From Winogradskyella aurantia (GTDB lineage: Bacteria > Bacteroidota > Bacteroidia > Flavobacteriales > Flavobacteriaceae), in the NCBI RefSeq assembly GCF_002266855.1, contig NZ_NGJN01000009.1, forward strand, positions 1-64,000: 64,000 nt of DNA, read 5' to 3'. The translations under genes and the position numbers were made by a program. The notes beneath the pieces were generated by a model. The model saw nothing but the letters and a program-made list of their open reading frames with translations, was not told the origin of the DNA and made no database searches. Below are positions 43,388-52,545 of the stretch, piece by piece (the stretch's first letter is position 1; each line of letters starts with the position of its first letter).

Positions 43388-45295
43388 ATGGCAGACGTTA
43401 TTCCACACAGTTTATTTACAGATTTTGACATTGATTTATTTAAATCTGGAAAACACTATCGGCTTTACGAAAAATTTGGGTCACATATTATGACTGTAGA
43501 TGGTGTAAAGGGCACTTACTTCGCTGTTTGGGCCCCTAGTGCAAAAGCCGTTTCCGTGATTGGTGATTTTAATTTTTGGATTGAAGGCGATCACAAGCTC
43601 AATGTGCGTTGGGACGAAAGTGGTATTTGGGAAGGTTTCATTCCAGAAGTTGGTAAAGGCAATATTTATAAGTACAAAATACAAAGCCATAACAATGATA
43701 TAAAGACTGAAAAGGCAGATCCCTATGCACGCCGAAATGAGCATCCGCCCAAAACGGCCTCTGTAGTCTGGGATGATAATTATAAATGGAAGGATACCAA
43801 GTGGATGAAGGACCGCAAAACGCATAATGCCCTTGATGCTCCTTTTTCGGTGTATGAAGTTCACCTTGGATCATGGAAAAGACAGATTGAAGAAAATCGC
43901 TTCCTGTCGTACACCGAATTGGCGGATGATTTGGTAAGCTATGTCAAAGAGATGAATTTTACACATGTAGAATTAATGCCAATTATGGAATTTCCGTACG
44001 ATCCATCGTGGGGTTATCAGATTACAGGCTACTTTGCACCAACAGCGCGTTTTGGTTATCCTGAAGAGTTTAAACTACTGGTTGACAAGCTACACCAAAA
44101 TGATATTGGAATTATTTTAGATTGGGTGCCATCCCATTTCCCAGAGGATGCCCATGGTTTAGGTTTCTTTGACGGATCTTGTTTATACGAGCATCCAGAC
44201 AAAAGAAGGGGATACCATCCTGATTGGAAAAGCTTAATTTTTAATTACGGCCGCAATGAGGTAAAATCCTTTTTAATAAGTAATGCGCTATTTTGGCTTG
44301 ATCAATATCATGCAGATGGCTTAAGGGTAGATGCTGTAGCTTCTATGTTATTTTTAGATTACAGTAGGGAAGACGGTACGTGGGAACCCAATATGTTTGG
44401 TGGGAGAGAAAATCTAGAAGCCATTGCATTTATGCGCGAAATGAATGAAGCGGTTTACGGTGCATTTCCGGATGTTCAGACTATTGCCGAGGAATCTACA
44501 TCATTCCCTATGGTTTCCAAGCCAACCTTTATAGGTGGATTGGGTTTTGGTATGAAATGGATGATGGGATGGATGCATGACACCCTACAGTACTTCTCCA
44601 AGGAACCCATTTACAGAAAGCATCACCAAAATGATTTAACTTTCTCTATGACCTATGCCTTTACGGAGAATTTTATGTTGCCTTTAAGCCACGATGAGGT
44701 AGTTTACGGCAAGCATTCTATTTTAGGCAGAATGCCAGGAGATGAATGGCAACGCTTTGCAAACCTCAGGTTATTATATAGTTATATGTTCACCCATCCA
44801 GGTACAAATTTATTATTTCAAGGCGCTGAGTTCGGTCAGAGTGAGGAGTGGAATTTTCAGCAAAGTTTAGATTGGCACTTATTACAATACCAACCTCATA
44901 AAGGAGTACAAACGCTTATTAAGGATTTAAACACCTTCTATAAAAACGAACCTGCGTTATACCAAAAACAATTCTCAGGCGAAGGATTTGAATGGATTGA
45001 CTACAATGATGCTGAAAATTCGATTTTGGTTTATATCCGTAAAGGAAATGATAAAAAAGATGATATTATCATTGCCTGCAATATGACTCCAGTTCCTCGC
45101 GAAAATTATCGAATGGGTGTACCGCGAAAAGGAAAACTAAAGGAGGTTTTCAACAGCGATTTAAAAAAGTATTTTGGTAGCGGGACCTACAAAAATAAAG
45201 CTAAAGGCACTGCTAATGAGCCCTGGCAGTTCCGAGATGATTCTGTAGAGGTTGTCATTCCTCCCCTAGGAATGGTTGCTTTTAAATATTCATAA
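43388..45295 (+). CDS. glgB: 1,4-alpha-glucan branching enzyme
   Basis: 635 residues. An N-terminal CBM48 region (YFAVWAPSAKAVSVIGDFNFW) precedes the GH13_8/9 barrel with GYQITGYFAPTARFG, LDWVPSHF, nucleophile Asp315 in DGLRVDAVASM, general acid in TIAEESTSFP, and Asp436 in LSHDEVVYGK. It creates alpha-1,6 branches in glycogen. It follows the maltokinase by 5 bases and closes the tight part of the operon. Confidence 0.97.
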   Translation: MADVIPHSLFTDFDIDLFKSGKHYRLYEKFGSHIMTVDGVKGTYFAVWAPSAKAVSVIGDFNFWIEGDHKLNVRWDESGIWEGFIPEVGKGNIYKYKIQSHNNDIKTEKADPYARRNEHPPKTASVVWDDNYKWKDTKWMKDRKTHNALDAPFSVYEVHLGSWKRQIEENRFLSYTELADDLVSYVKEMNFTHVELMPIMEFPYDPSWGYQITGYFAPTARFGYPEEFKLLVDKLHQNDIGIILDWVPSHFPEDAHGLGFFDGSCLYEHPDKRRGYHPDWKSLIFNYGRNEVKSFLISNALFWLDQYHADGLRVDAVASMLFLDYSREDGTWEPNMFGGRENLEAIAFMREMNEAVYGAFPDVQTIAEESTSFPMVSKPTFIGGLGFGMKWMMGWMHDTLQYFSKEPIYRKHHQNDLTFSMTYAFTENFMLPLSHDEVVYGKHSILGRMPGDEWQRFANLRLLYSYMFTHPGTNLLFQGAEFGQSEEWNFQQSLDWHLLQYQPHKGVQTLIKDLNTFYKNEPALYQKQFSGEGFEWIDYNDAENSILVYIRKGNDKKDDIIIACNMTPVPRENYRMGVPRKGKLKEVFNSDLKKYFGSGTYKNKAKGTANEPWQFRDDSVEVVIPPLGMVAFKYS

Positions 45296-45342
45296 CCTAC
45301 GCCGCAGTTTTAATTTCGAAAGGTATCTTCAGGCATCCACTA

Positions 45343-45355
45343 AAACGTTGTAGTT
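45343..45355 (+). promoter_or_regulatory. Shared 13-base motif upstream of the GH31 gene
   Basis: AAACGTTGTAGTT, identical to 39712-39724. It lies in the 144-base gap between glgB and the alpha-glucosidase gene, 84 bases before the start codon. A near-palindrome CGGTTTTATAAAATCG follows at 45420-45435. Confidence 0.45.
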
Positions 45356-45439
45356 AGTAACTCATCGAAAATACCTATCAACTACCTTTTAGAAGTTCAA
45401 ATTTTTCCGTTTTTTTACACGGTTTTATAAAATCGTTTT

Positions 45440-47848
45440 ATGATTGTAAATACAGAACTCGAAAGCAAAGGGAACCAGTTTCCGTCCAATATAGTCAACT
45501 TTCAAAAGGATGTTGATAAACTCTATTTCTATACAGATAATGATGTTATTCTTGAACTTACAGTCGTTAGGGACAGTGTATTGAGGTTTAGGTATACTAC
45601 CGTTGGTAATTTTGACAATGATTTTTCATATGCCATTACTAAATATGCCAGTATTGGATATAACAAGTTAGAGATCGATGACAAAAAGGACTGTTATGAG
45701 GTGCTCACCTCAAAATTGCGCTGTGAAATCTCCAAGGAAAGTCTTCGTGTTTCAATTTATGACGCAATAGATGGGTTTTTAATAAATCAAGATGAGATTG
45801 GTTTTCACTGGGAAGAGAGTTATCAGTATGGAGGTAACATTGTTAAGATGAGTAAAATCTCAAATGACGGAGAGAGTTATTATGGCCTCGGAGATAAACC
45901 TAATCATCTAAACCTTAAAGGCAAACGATACAATAATTGGGTAACGGATTCTTATGCTTATGGCAAGGATACAGATCCTATTTACAAAACAATTCCTTTC
46001 TACACTGGCTTGCATCACAATAAAGCCTATGGTATTTTCTTTGATAATACTTTTAGTTCTTCTTTCGATTTCGCCCAAGAGCGACGAAATGTCGTTAGTT
46101 TTTGGGCCCAAGGTGGTGAAATGAATTATTATTTTATTTATGGTCCGGCAATGAATGATGTCGTTGAGAGTTATACAGATCTAACGGGTAAACCACATCA
46201 ATTACCGCCGCTTTGGGCCTTGGGTTTTCATCAATGTAAATGGAGTTATTATCCTGAAAGTAAGGTTAAGGAAGTTACATCAACATTTAGGAAACTAAAA
46301 ATTCCCTGTGATGCGATTTACTTAGATATAGATTACATGGATGGGTTTAGATGCTTTACTTGGAATAAGGAGTATTTCCCTGATCCCAAACGAATGGTTA
46401 AGGAACTAGCAGAAGATGGTTTTAAGACGGTAGCTATTATAGATCCAGGTATAAAAATAGATAAAGACTATGCGGTCTTTAAAGAAGGTCTTGAAAATGA
46501 TTACTTCTGTAAGCGAGCAGATGGAGCTTATATGAAAGGGAAAGTATGGCCTGGAGAATGTTATTTTCCAGATTTTACCAATCCCGAGGTTAGGGATTGG
46601 TGGTCGAGCTTATTTAAAGAACTTATTGAAGATATTGGTATTAAAGGCGTCTGGAATGATATGAACGAGCCAGCTGTTATGGAAGTGCCAAACAAAACCT
46701 TTCCAGATGACGTACGGCACGATTATGATGGCAATCCTTGCAGTCATAGGAAAGCGCACAATATTTATGGTATGCAGATGGCTAGGGCAACCTATCAAGG
46801 GTTAAAAAAATATTCTCATCCTAAGCGCCCTTTTGTGATTACACGTGCGGCCTATTCTGGAACACAACGATATACATCATCGTGGACAGGAGACAACGTT
46901 GCGACATGGGAACATTTATGGATAGCTAATATCCAAGCACAACGAATGTCTATGTCTGGTTTTGGTTTTGTAGGTAGCGATATTGGTGGGTTTGCCGAGC
47001 AACCTTCGGGAGAACTATTTACAAGGTGGGTGCAACTAGGTGTTTTCCATCCATTCTTTAGAGTTCATTCCTCTGGTGATCATGGCGATCAAGAACCTTG
47101 GTCCTTCGATGAAGATGTTACGGATATAGTTAGAAAGTTTATTGAGCTTCGTTATGAATTGTTACCCTATTTATATACAGCATTTTGGAACTATGTAGAT
47201 TATGGTACACCATTGCTAAAATCCTTGGTCCTTTATGATCAGGAGGATGTACAGACGCATTACAGAACAGATGAATTTATTTTTGGAAAACAGATTTTGG
47301 TTTGTCCAATTCAGGAAGCTAATGCCAAAGGTAGGCGCATGTACGTACCTCGTGGAAACTGGTATAATTATTGGACCGATGAAGTTGTAAAAGGGGGTAA
47401 GGAAATGTGGGTAGACGCTGATATAGATAGTATGCCTGTTTTTGTTAAAGAAGGGGCCGTCATTCCAAAATATCCTGTTCAGCAATATGTAGGTGAAAAA
47501 GAAATTACTGAAATCACACTAGATGTATATTATAAAAATGGTAAGGAAAAAAGTGAACTTTTCAGTGATGCTAATGATGGCTATGATTATATAAAGGGAC
47601 GCTACAGTTTAAGAACATTTAGTTTGACTGGAAGAAGCAATGAACTGATTATAAATCAGCACAAGGAAGGCAAATATATAACGCCTTACAATATATTTGA
47701 GGTCAGGATTCATGGTCTACCTTTTGAAATTACTGAAATTCAAGTTGATAACGAAATTGTTTCTATAGATCTTTTAAAATCAAATGGAACGCAGACAATT
47801 AAAGTCGACAAGAATTTTTCAGAATTGCATGTTCTTGGAAATTTATAG
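45440..47848 (+). CDS. GH31-family alpha-glucosidase
   Basis: 802 residues without a signal peptide, so probably cytosolic. The GH31 layout is seen: N-terminal beta domain (YYGLGDK, NSWVTDSYAYG-like), barrel with LGFHQCKWSYYPE and DAIYLDIDYMDGFRCF, nucleophile Asp407 in WNDMNEPAV, acid/base Asp485 in WTGDN, GSDIGGF, HPFFRVHS. It releases glucose from the non-reducing end of alpha-glucans or maltose. Placed after glgB it probably acts in turnover of the stored polymer. Confidence 0.93.
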   Translation: MIVNTELESKGNQFPSNIVNFQKDVDKLYFYTDNDVILELTVVRDSVLRFRYTTVGNFDNDFSYAITKYASIGYNKLEIDDKKDCYEVLTSKLRCEISKESLRVSIYDAIDGFLINQDEIGFHWEESYQYGGNIVKMSKISNDGESYYGLGDKPNHLNLKGKRYNNWVTDSYAYGKDTDPIYKTIPFYTGLHHNKAYGIFFDNTFSSSFDFAQERRNVVSFWAQGGEMNYYFIYGPAMNDVVESYTDLTGKPHQLPPLWALGFHQCKWSYYPESKVKEVTSTFRKLKIPCDAIYLDIDYMDGFRCFTWNKEYFPDPKRMVKELAEDGFKTVAIIDPGIKIDKDYAVFKEGLENDYFCKRADGAYMKGKVWPGECYFPDFTNPEVRDWWSSLFKELIEDIGIKGVWNDMNEPAVMEVPNKTFPDDVRHDYDGNPCSHRKAHNIYGMQMARATYQGLKKYSHPKRPFVITRAAYSGTQRYTSSWTGDNVATWEHLWIANIQAQRMSMSGFGFVGSDIGGFAEQPSGELFTRWVQLGVFHPFFRVHSSGDHGDQEPWSFDEDVTDIVRKFIELRYELLPYLYTAFWNYVDYGTPLLKSLVLYDQEDVQTHYRTDEFIFGKQILVCPIQEANAKGRRMYVPRGNWYNYWTDEVVKGGKEMWVDADIDSMPVFVKEGAVIPKYPVQQYVGEKEITEITLDVYYKNGKEKSELFSDANDGYDYIKGRYSLRTFSLTGRSNELIINQHKEGKYITPYNIFEVRIHGLPFEITEIQVDNEIVSIDLLKSNGTQTIKVDKNFSELHVLGNL

Positions 47849-47852
47849 TTTT

Positions 47853-47876
47853 AAAGTGACGAATTATCACTTTTCG
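47853..47876 (+). terminator. Possible terminator after GH31 gene
   Basis: AAAGTGA / TCACTTT, a 7-bp stem with a 7-base loop, lies just after the stop at 47846-47848 and is followed by TTCGGTTTTATT. The T run is broken. Confidence 0.45.
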
Positions 47877-47927
47877 GTTTTATTATAAATTCAATTTCGT
47901 ATTTTTAAATACTATTAAATAGAACTT

Positions 47928-48755
47928 ATGAAGTTAAAGAAACCAGTACTTTTTTTATTTACTATTGGCGTGGTAATGTCTTGCGCCACCAATCCCTTTA
48001 CTGGAAAAAAGACGATGGCATTTGTATCTAATGATCAATTGTTTCCATCTGCTTTTGCGCAGTATAATCAAGTACTAAGTGAAAATAAGGTTATTACAGG
48101 AACTAGTGATTCCGAAATGATAACCCGTGTTGGCCAACGTATTGCAACAGCTGCAGAACGCTGGTTAAATGCAAACGGATATCAAGGTTATTTAGATGAT
48201 TATGAGTGGGAGTATAAACTTATTGAGTCAGACCAGGTTAATGCTTGGTGCATGCCAGGAGGAAAGATTGCATTTTATACAGGAATTCTGCCTATTGCAC
48301 AAAACGAAACAGGTGTAGCAGCGATTATGGGTCATGAAGTAGCGCATGCATTGGCAAACCACGGACAACAGCGGATGAGTGCGGCTTACATTCAGCAAGG
48401 CCTGGCAGTTGCTGGTAATGTGGCGTTCGCAAATGATCAGCAAGCATTGAACATATTTAATCAATCTTACGGAGTTGGTTCTAACGTATTAGGAATCTTA
48501 CCATTTAGTAGAAGTCATGAGGCAGAGGCTGATAAAATCGGATCCTATATTATGGCAATTGCAGGTTATAACCCTGACGAAGCTGCAGAACTATGGAAGC
48601 GCATGAAAGCAAATAGCGGCGGAGAGGCACCACCTGAATTTTTTAGTACACACCCAAGTAACGAATCAAGAATTCAGAATTTACAGGCTCTAGCACCAAA
48701 GGCAAAGGAGGAGGCTAAAAAATTTGGGGTTACATCGTTTAGAGCTGTTAACTAG
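47928..48755 (+). CDS. M48-family metallopeptidase, lipoprotein
   Basis: 275 residues. The signal ends at Cys in VVMSCATNP, with NPFTGKK typical of LoiP/BepA-like proteases. The zinc site is GHEVAHAL (HExxH) with the third ligand in HEAEADKIG. It probably acts at the outer membrane or periplasm in protein quality control. The gene ends at a clear terminator and is otherwise alone. Confidence 0.94.
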   Translation: MKLKKPVLFLFTIGVVMSCATNPFTGKKTMAFVSNDQLFPSAFAQYNQVLSENKVITGTSDSEMITRVGQRIATAAERWLNANGYQGYLDDYEWEYKLIESDQVNAWCMPGGKIAFYTGILPIAQNETGVAAIMGHEVAHALANHGQQRMSAAYIQQGLAVAGNVAFANDQQALNIFNQSYGVGSNVLGILPFSRSHEAEADKIGSYIMAIAGYNPDEAAELWKRMKANSGGEAPPEFFSTHPSNESRIQNLQALAPKAKEEAKKFGVTSFRAVN

Positions 48756-48781
48756 TGATAAATATTAATTCATTATTTTAG

Positions 48782-48809
48782 AAGCTGTTCAACTGTGAAC
48801 AGCTTTTTT
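48782..48809 (+). terminator. Terminator after M48 protease gene
   Basis: A 9-bp stem AAGCTGTTC / GAACAGCTT with a 6-base loop is followed by a T tract that touches the alternative TTG start of the next gene. Confidence 0.88.
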
Positions 48810-48819
48810 GTTGACTTTT

Positions 48820-50121
48820 ATGGGAGAATTAAAGAAAGGAAGTAAGAAACTTTTAAACGCTTGGGCATTTTACGATTGGGCAAACTCCGTTTATACCTTA
48901 ACTATAGTATCCTCAATATTTCCCATATTTTATTCCGCACTATTTATTTCAGAAGTCAAGATAGTTACTGCTTTTGGCTATGAATTCAAAAGTACCGCAT
49001 TAATAACCTTTGTTACGGCGTTTACCTTTATGGTCGTTGCAGTTATGTCTCCAATCCTATCTGGTATTGCTGACTTTGTAGGGAATAAAAAGAATTTTAT
49101 GAAATTCTTTTGCTATGTCGGTTCGGCAGGTTGCATAGGCTTGTATTGGTTTAGTTTAGACAGGATTCATTTGAGTCTGTTATTCTATTTTATGGGACTT
49201 ATAGGCTATTGGGGGAGTTTGGTTTTTTATAATTCGTATTTACCGGATATTGCGTTTAAGGAGCAGCAGGATAGTGTTAGCGCCAATGGATTTAGTATGG
49301 GTTACATTGGTAGTGTTTTGTTATTGATCCTTAATCTAGCTATGGTTATGAGCCAAGACGACCCTGGGGATAAACTTCAGATGATGCGGTATTCATTTAT
49401 TACTGTGGGTCTTTGGTGGGCACTCTTCAGCCAATACACATTTATAGTTTTACCTAAAGGTAGGTCGTCTGGCAATAAACTGACCAGACACATTTTATTC
49501 AACGGTTTTAAGGAGCTTAAAGGTGTTTGGATTCAGTTGAAGCAAGACTTAAGGCTACAACGTTACCTATATGCTTTTTTTGTCTTCAGTATGGCTGTTC
49601 AGACCATTATGCTGGTCGCGGTATATTTTGGAGAGGAGGAAATAAAATGGGGTAGTAGTGAGGCTAAAACAACAGGATTGATAACGAGTATTTTGGTTAT
49701 TCAGCTTGTCGCCATTATTGGAGCTATTTTAACATCTCGGGCGTCTTCAAAATTTGGTAATATTAAAACACTTATTTTCGTCAATGTTATCTGGATGTCC
49801 TTGTGCGTATATGCCTTCTTCATGAAGAGTCCAGTTCAATTTTATATAGCGGCCAGTTTAGTAGGATTGGTTATGGGCGGTATTCAATCTTTGGCAAGAT
49901 CAACCTATTCCAAGTTTTTGCCCGAAACGGAGGATACTACGTCTTATTTTAGTTTTTATGATGTTGCAGAAAAAATTGGTATTGTTATTGGCATGCTTAT
50001 TTATGGCTTTATTGATCAAATTACAGGAAGTATGAGAAACTCTATTCTATTTTTAGTCATCTTCTTTTTTGTAGGAGTTATTTTATTGTATAGGGTCCCG
50101 AAGGAACGTATAAAAGGATGA
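48820..50121 (+). CDS. MFS transporter, UMF1 (Atg22-like) type
   Basis: 433 residues from the ATG at 48820; an in-frame TTG at 48808 lies in the preceding terminator. The start LLNAWAFYDWANSVYTL is the hallmark of the UMF1 family. About twelve hydrophobic segments follow, with a conserved GGIQSLARSTYSKFLPE loop and a FSFYDVAEKIGI segment. The substrate is unknown; related eukaryotic Atg22 exports amino acids from the vacuole. Confidence 0.9.
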   Translation: MGELKKGSKKLLNAWAFYDWANSVYTLTIVSSIFPIFYSALFISEVKIVTAFGYEFKSTALITFVTAFTFMVVAVMSPILSGIADFVGNKKNFMKFFCYVGSAGCIGLYWFSLDRIHLSLLFYFMGLIGYWGSLVFYNSYLPDIAFKEQQDSVSANGFSMGYIGSVLLLILNLAMVMSQDDPGDKLQMMRYSFITVGLWWALFSQYTFIVLPKGRSSGNKLTRHILFNGFKELKGVWIQLKQDLRLQRYLYAFFVFSMAVQTIMLVAVYFGEEEIKWGSSEAKTTGLITSILVIQLVAIIGAILTSRASSKFGNIKTLIFVNVIWMSLCVYAFFMKSPVQFYIAASLVGLVMGGIQSLARSTYSKFLPETEDTTSYFSFYDVAEKIGIVIGMLIYGFIDQITGSMRNSILFLVIFFFVGVILLYRVPKERIKG

Positions 50122-50147
50122 AAAAAGCCGCATAATTGCGGCTTTTT
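50122..50147. terminator. Bidirectional terminator
   Basis: AAAAAGCCGCA / TGCGGCTTTTT, an 11-bp perfect stem with a TAAT loop, starts directly after the MFS stop codon and serves the convergent GIN-domain gene as well. Confidence 0.92.
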
Positions 50148-50166
50148 CTGATTGATGAAAATAAGA

Positions 50167-50892
50167 CTATTGTGATATGCTTCCCGATCCCGAGACCTTA
50201 GTGTCCTTGGTTTTGGGTGAACCTTTATATGTAATATCACCCGACCCAGACACCCTCGCTTTGAGGTTACCATTACATACTACACTTGCGTTGCCAGAAC
50301 CTGCTACACTTACATCTACGTCGCTACTTTTTAATTTTCTTCCATCAAAATCTCCAGAGCCAGCAACCTTAACATTTAACACTGTAGTTGAGCCACTTAA
50401 TCTAATATCCCCTGATCCTGAAATATTACTTTCAAGGCTTTGGGATTCAATATTTAGATTCATGTCGCCAGATCCAGCTAATGAAATTTCCAGCATATTA
50501 GAGCTAATGGTACCGGAATTATTTACATCACCAGAACCAGATAAGGCCACTAGTTCAATATCCTCATAGGGTACAGTTATGCTAAGCGTTCGGCTGGTTT
50601 TCAGATTAAAGCCATCCTTCACCTTTATGATGAGGTAATTGTTTTTAATATGAGTTTCAATATAGTCTAGCAAGTTAGACTCACCTTCTAAGGTAATTTT
50701 ACCTTCTGCTCCTTCAACGAGGTTAATGTTCATAAATCCGGAAGCTTTAATACCGTCATAGGACCCTGTAGATCTCGTTATTGTGGTGATGTCGCCATTA
50801 CCTTTAATTTTTTTGCCTTTTCCCCATTGTGCACATGATATAGAGGTGCTTAGAACAAGTGCAAATACCATGATTGATTTTAAAAGTTTCAT
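50167..50892 (-). CDS. Head-GIN-domain (DUF2807) exported protein
   Basis: 241 residues. A lipoprotein-like signal ends at Cys20 (LSTSISCAQ). The mature protein has seven GSG(D) turns at residues 119, 140, 159, 178, 198, 216 and 235, spaced about 19-20 residues, the mark of a right-handed beta-solenoid in head-GIN proteins. No enzyme motif is present; an envelope scaffold or adhesion role is a guess. It is the last gene of the sigma-factor unit, 25 bases after its neighbour. Confidence 0.85.
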   Translation of the reverse strand: MKLLKSIMVFALVLSTSISCAQWGKGKKIKGNGDITTITRSTGSYDGIKASGFMNINLVEGAEGKITLEGESNLLDYIETHIKNNYLIIKVKDGFNLKTSRTLSITVPYEDIELVALSGSGDVNNSGTISSNMLEISLAGSGDMNLNIESQSLESNISGSGDIRLSGSTTVLNVKVAGSGDFDGRKLKSSDVDVSVAGSGNASVVCNGNLKARVSGSGDITYKGSPKTKDTKVSGSGSISQ

Positions 50893-50917
50893 CTGTTATT
50901 AGTTATAAGATTATTTT

Positions 50918-52000
50918 TTATTTAAAAGTTAAGCTGCCGTATTCAGCTTTTATTTTAACTAGATTTCCTGAATTTTGTGACCCGTGATAACCCTCATATT
51001 TTTTATCTGAACGCTCTATCTGTTTATTAGTAAAGTTAAACTTATCCGTATGACTTAATGAGGCATATTGAAGATCAATATCAAAATCAAAATTAAAGCT
51101 AGGGTCCAGACCAATAGTTATGCCGGTAAATTCTGAATTAATATCTAGATTTCTCGCATTAGATGCCAAACGGTCAATTTTAATTGACCCATAGTCTGCT
51201 TTGATAAGGACACTCTTATAAACATTTTGAATTCGTAATGTTAAATAGTCTCCGTTGCCATCTAGAGTGTTGGTGTTATCAACTTTCAAGGAGCCATAAT
51301 CACAATTATAAGTGACATTTTCTGAAGCTTCTACAATGGATTTAGAGTAATCTGCATTAAGCTCTAGATTCTTGGTTTTTGCTAGGGTAAATCCACTGTA
51401 ATCCGCATTTATTTTACCGCTTTTGATATATTCAAAATAGCAATTATTACTGTAATCAAAACTCAATTCATTATTGTCTGCCATGAGTTCTTGAGTTGTT
51501 ATTTTTCCATAATCACAGCTAATTTTTGCACGTCCTTCTAGTTTTCCCAAATTTATGAAACCATAGTCGTTACTCAGGTCAACGTTGTTGGATATCGGCA
51601 ATTTCACACGATAATGAATTTCTATTTTCAACTTATTGCTATTGCCCCAATTCCACCAGGACTTTTCTCTTTTTCCAAATTTTGTGATTGCAGAAATTAT
51701 ATTTCCGTTATCGGAAAAGTCAACAGTAATGTCGTCCAGACGATTTTGTACCTTATCTGGATTACCACCAGTCACTTTTATTACGATATTGAAATCTATA
51801 CGATTTTCATTCCAGGTCACTATGTCAAGGTTTCCATAGCTGTTTTCTATTTTGAGCGTAGCATCAGAGGACACCGTGAATGATTTGTTTATGGTTTTTT
51901 CTTTTGTTGCTTTAGCAATTGTAAACTCAGGGCTTGCCAATAAAACAAACGGTATGAATAAGAGCAGTGCGACGATACTATATTGTATTTTTGAATTCAT
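50918..52000 (-). CDS. Exported DYG-repeat (DUF4097-like) protein
   Basis: 360 residues with a signal peptide (IVALLLFIPFVLLASPEF). About eleven short repeats with a [DE]Y[GS] core, spaced around 20-25 residues (NSYGNLDI, NDYGFINL, CDYGKITT, ADYSGFTL, ADYSKSIV, CDYGSLKV, ADYGSIKI, AEYGSLTF and others), suggest a beta-solenoid like that of DUF4097 and head-GIN proteins. No catalytic motif is seen. It overlaps the anti-sigma-like gene by 23 bases, so translation is likely coupled. Confidence 0.78.
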   Translation of the reverse strand: MNSKIQYSIVALLLFIPFVLLASPEFTIAKATKEKTINKSFTVSSDATLKIENSYGNLDIVTWNENRIDFNIVIKVTGGNPDKVQNRLDDITVDFSDNGNIISAITKFGKREKSWWNWGNSNKLKIEIHYRVKLPISNNVDLSNDYGFINLGKLEGRAKISCDYGKITTQELMADNNELSFDYSNNCYFEYIKSGKINADYSGFTLAKTKNLELNADYSKSIVEASENVTYNCDYGSLKVDNTNTLDGNGDYLTLRIQNVYKSVLIKADYGSIKIDRLASNARNLDINSEFTGITIGLDPSFNFDFDIDLQYASLSHTDKFNFTNKQIERSDKKYEGYHGSQNSGNLVKIKAEYGSLTFK

Positions 52001-52541
52001 TGTTTTTGATTTTTAAGTGTTTAACATTTTCTATTTGTTCAAGAACGGTATTTAAAATTTCTATTCTATTCTGAAAGTTGGAAATCATAGCATGAATAAC
52101 GCGTTGGTCCTTTCCACTTTCGGTTAAGTCTATTTTTAACTGTTTATACTCATCTTCTAAAATTTTAATTTGTTCTAAAGCATCATTGATAATTTGGTTA
52201 GTTAAAGGTGAGCGTTCATTATTTAATTTTTTTAATTCCGTTGTAAGCGTAACCGTAAAGAAATCTTGTGTCTCGGATAACTCAGGTGATACGCTTGCAA
52301 GATCTAAAGTGCCCGATTGATTTTGAACTATAATAAACACACTAAAGCTAATAACTATTGTAGCAGCAATGGCTAGAAGCTGCTTCCAACTTGAAACGCC
52401 CTTATCTACATTTAAATCAGTCGCTTCCTGCTGGGACTTGAGCTTGTCTAAAAACCTTGACTCATGTCCTGTTGGCGGTACTTCAATATCAAATTTCCCG
52501 TTAAGGCTATCAAACAGTTCTGTTAATCTATCGTTTTGCAT
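51978..52541 (-). CDS. Probable anti-sigma factor, single membrane helix
   Basis: 187 residues. The N-terminal 50 residues are cytosolic (FDIEVPPTGHESRFLDKL, a motif seen in Bacteroidota anti-sigma-like proteins), followed by one membrane helix (LLAIAATIVISFSVFIIV) and a periplasmic helical region with coiled-coil character. It lies four bases after the sigma factor gene, which is the basis for the anti-sigma proposal; no ZAS zinc motif is visible. Confidence 0.7.
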   Translation of the reverse strand: MQNDRLTELFDSLNGKFDIEVPPTGHESRFLDKLKSQQEATDLNVDKGVSSWKQLLAIAATIVISFSVFIIVQNQSGTLDLASVSPELSETQDFFTVTLTTELKKLNNERSPLTNQIINDALEQIKILEDEYKQLKIDLTESGKDQRVIHAMISNFQNRIEILNTVLEQIENVKHLKIKNNEFKNTI

Positions 52542-52545
52542 AGGG

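Noticed and set aside
43481-43864. 127-codon minus-strand frame inside glgB
   Set aside because: It is antisense to the conserved branching-enzyme N-terminus and has no coding signs.
50177-50569. 130-codon plus-strand frame opposite the GIN gene
   Set aside because: Its repeated SPDPE words simply mirror the GSGD repeats on the other strand.
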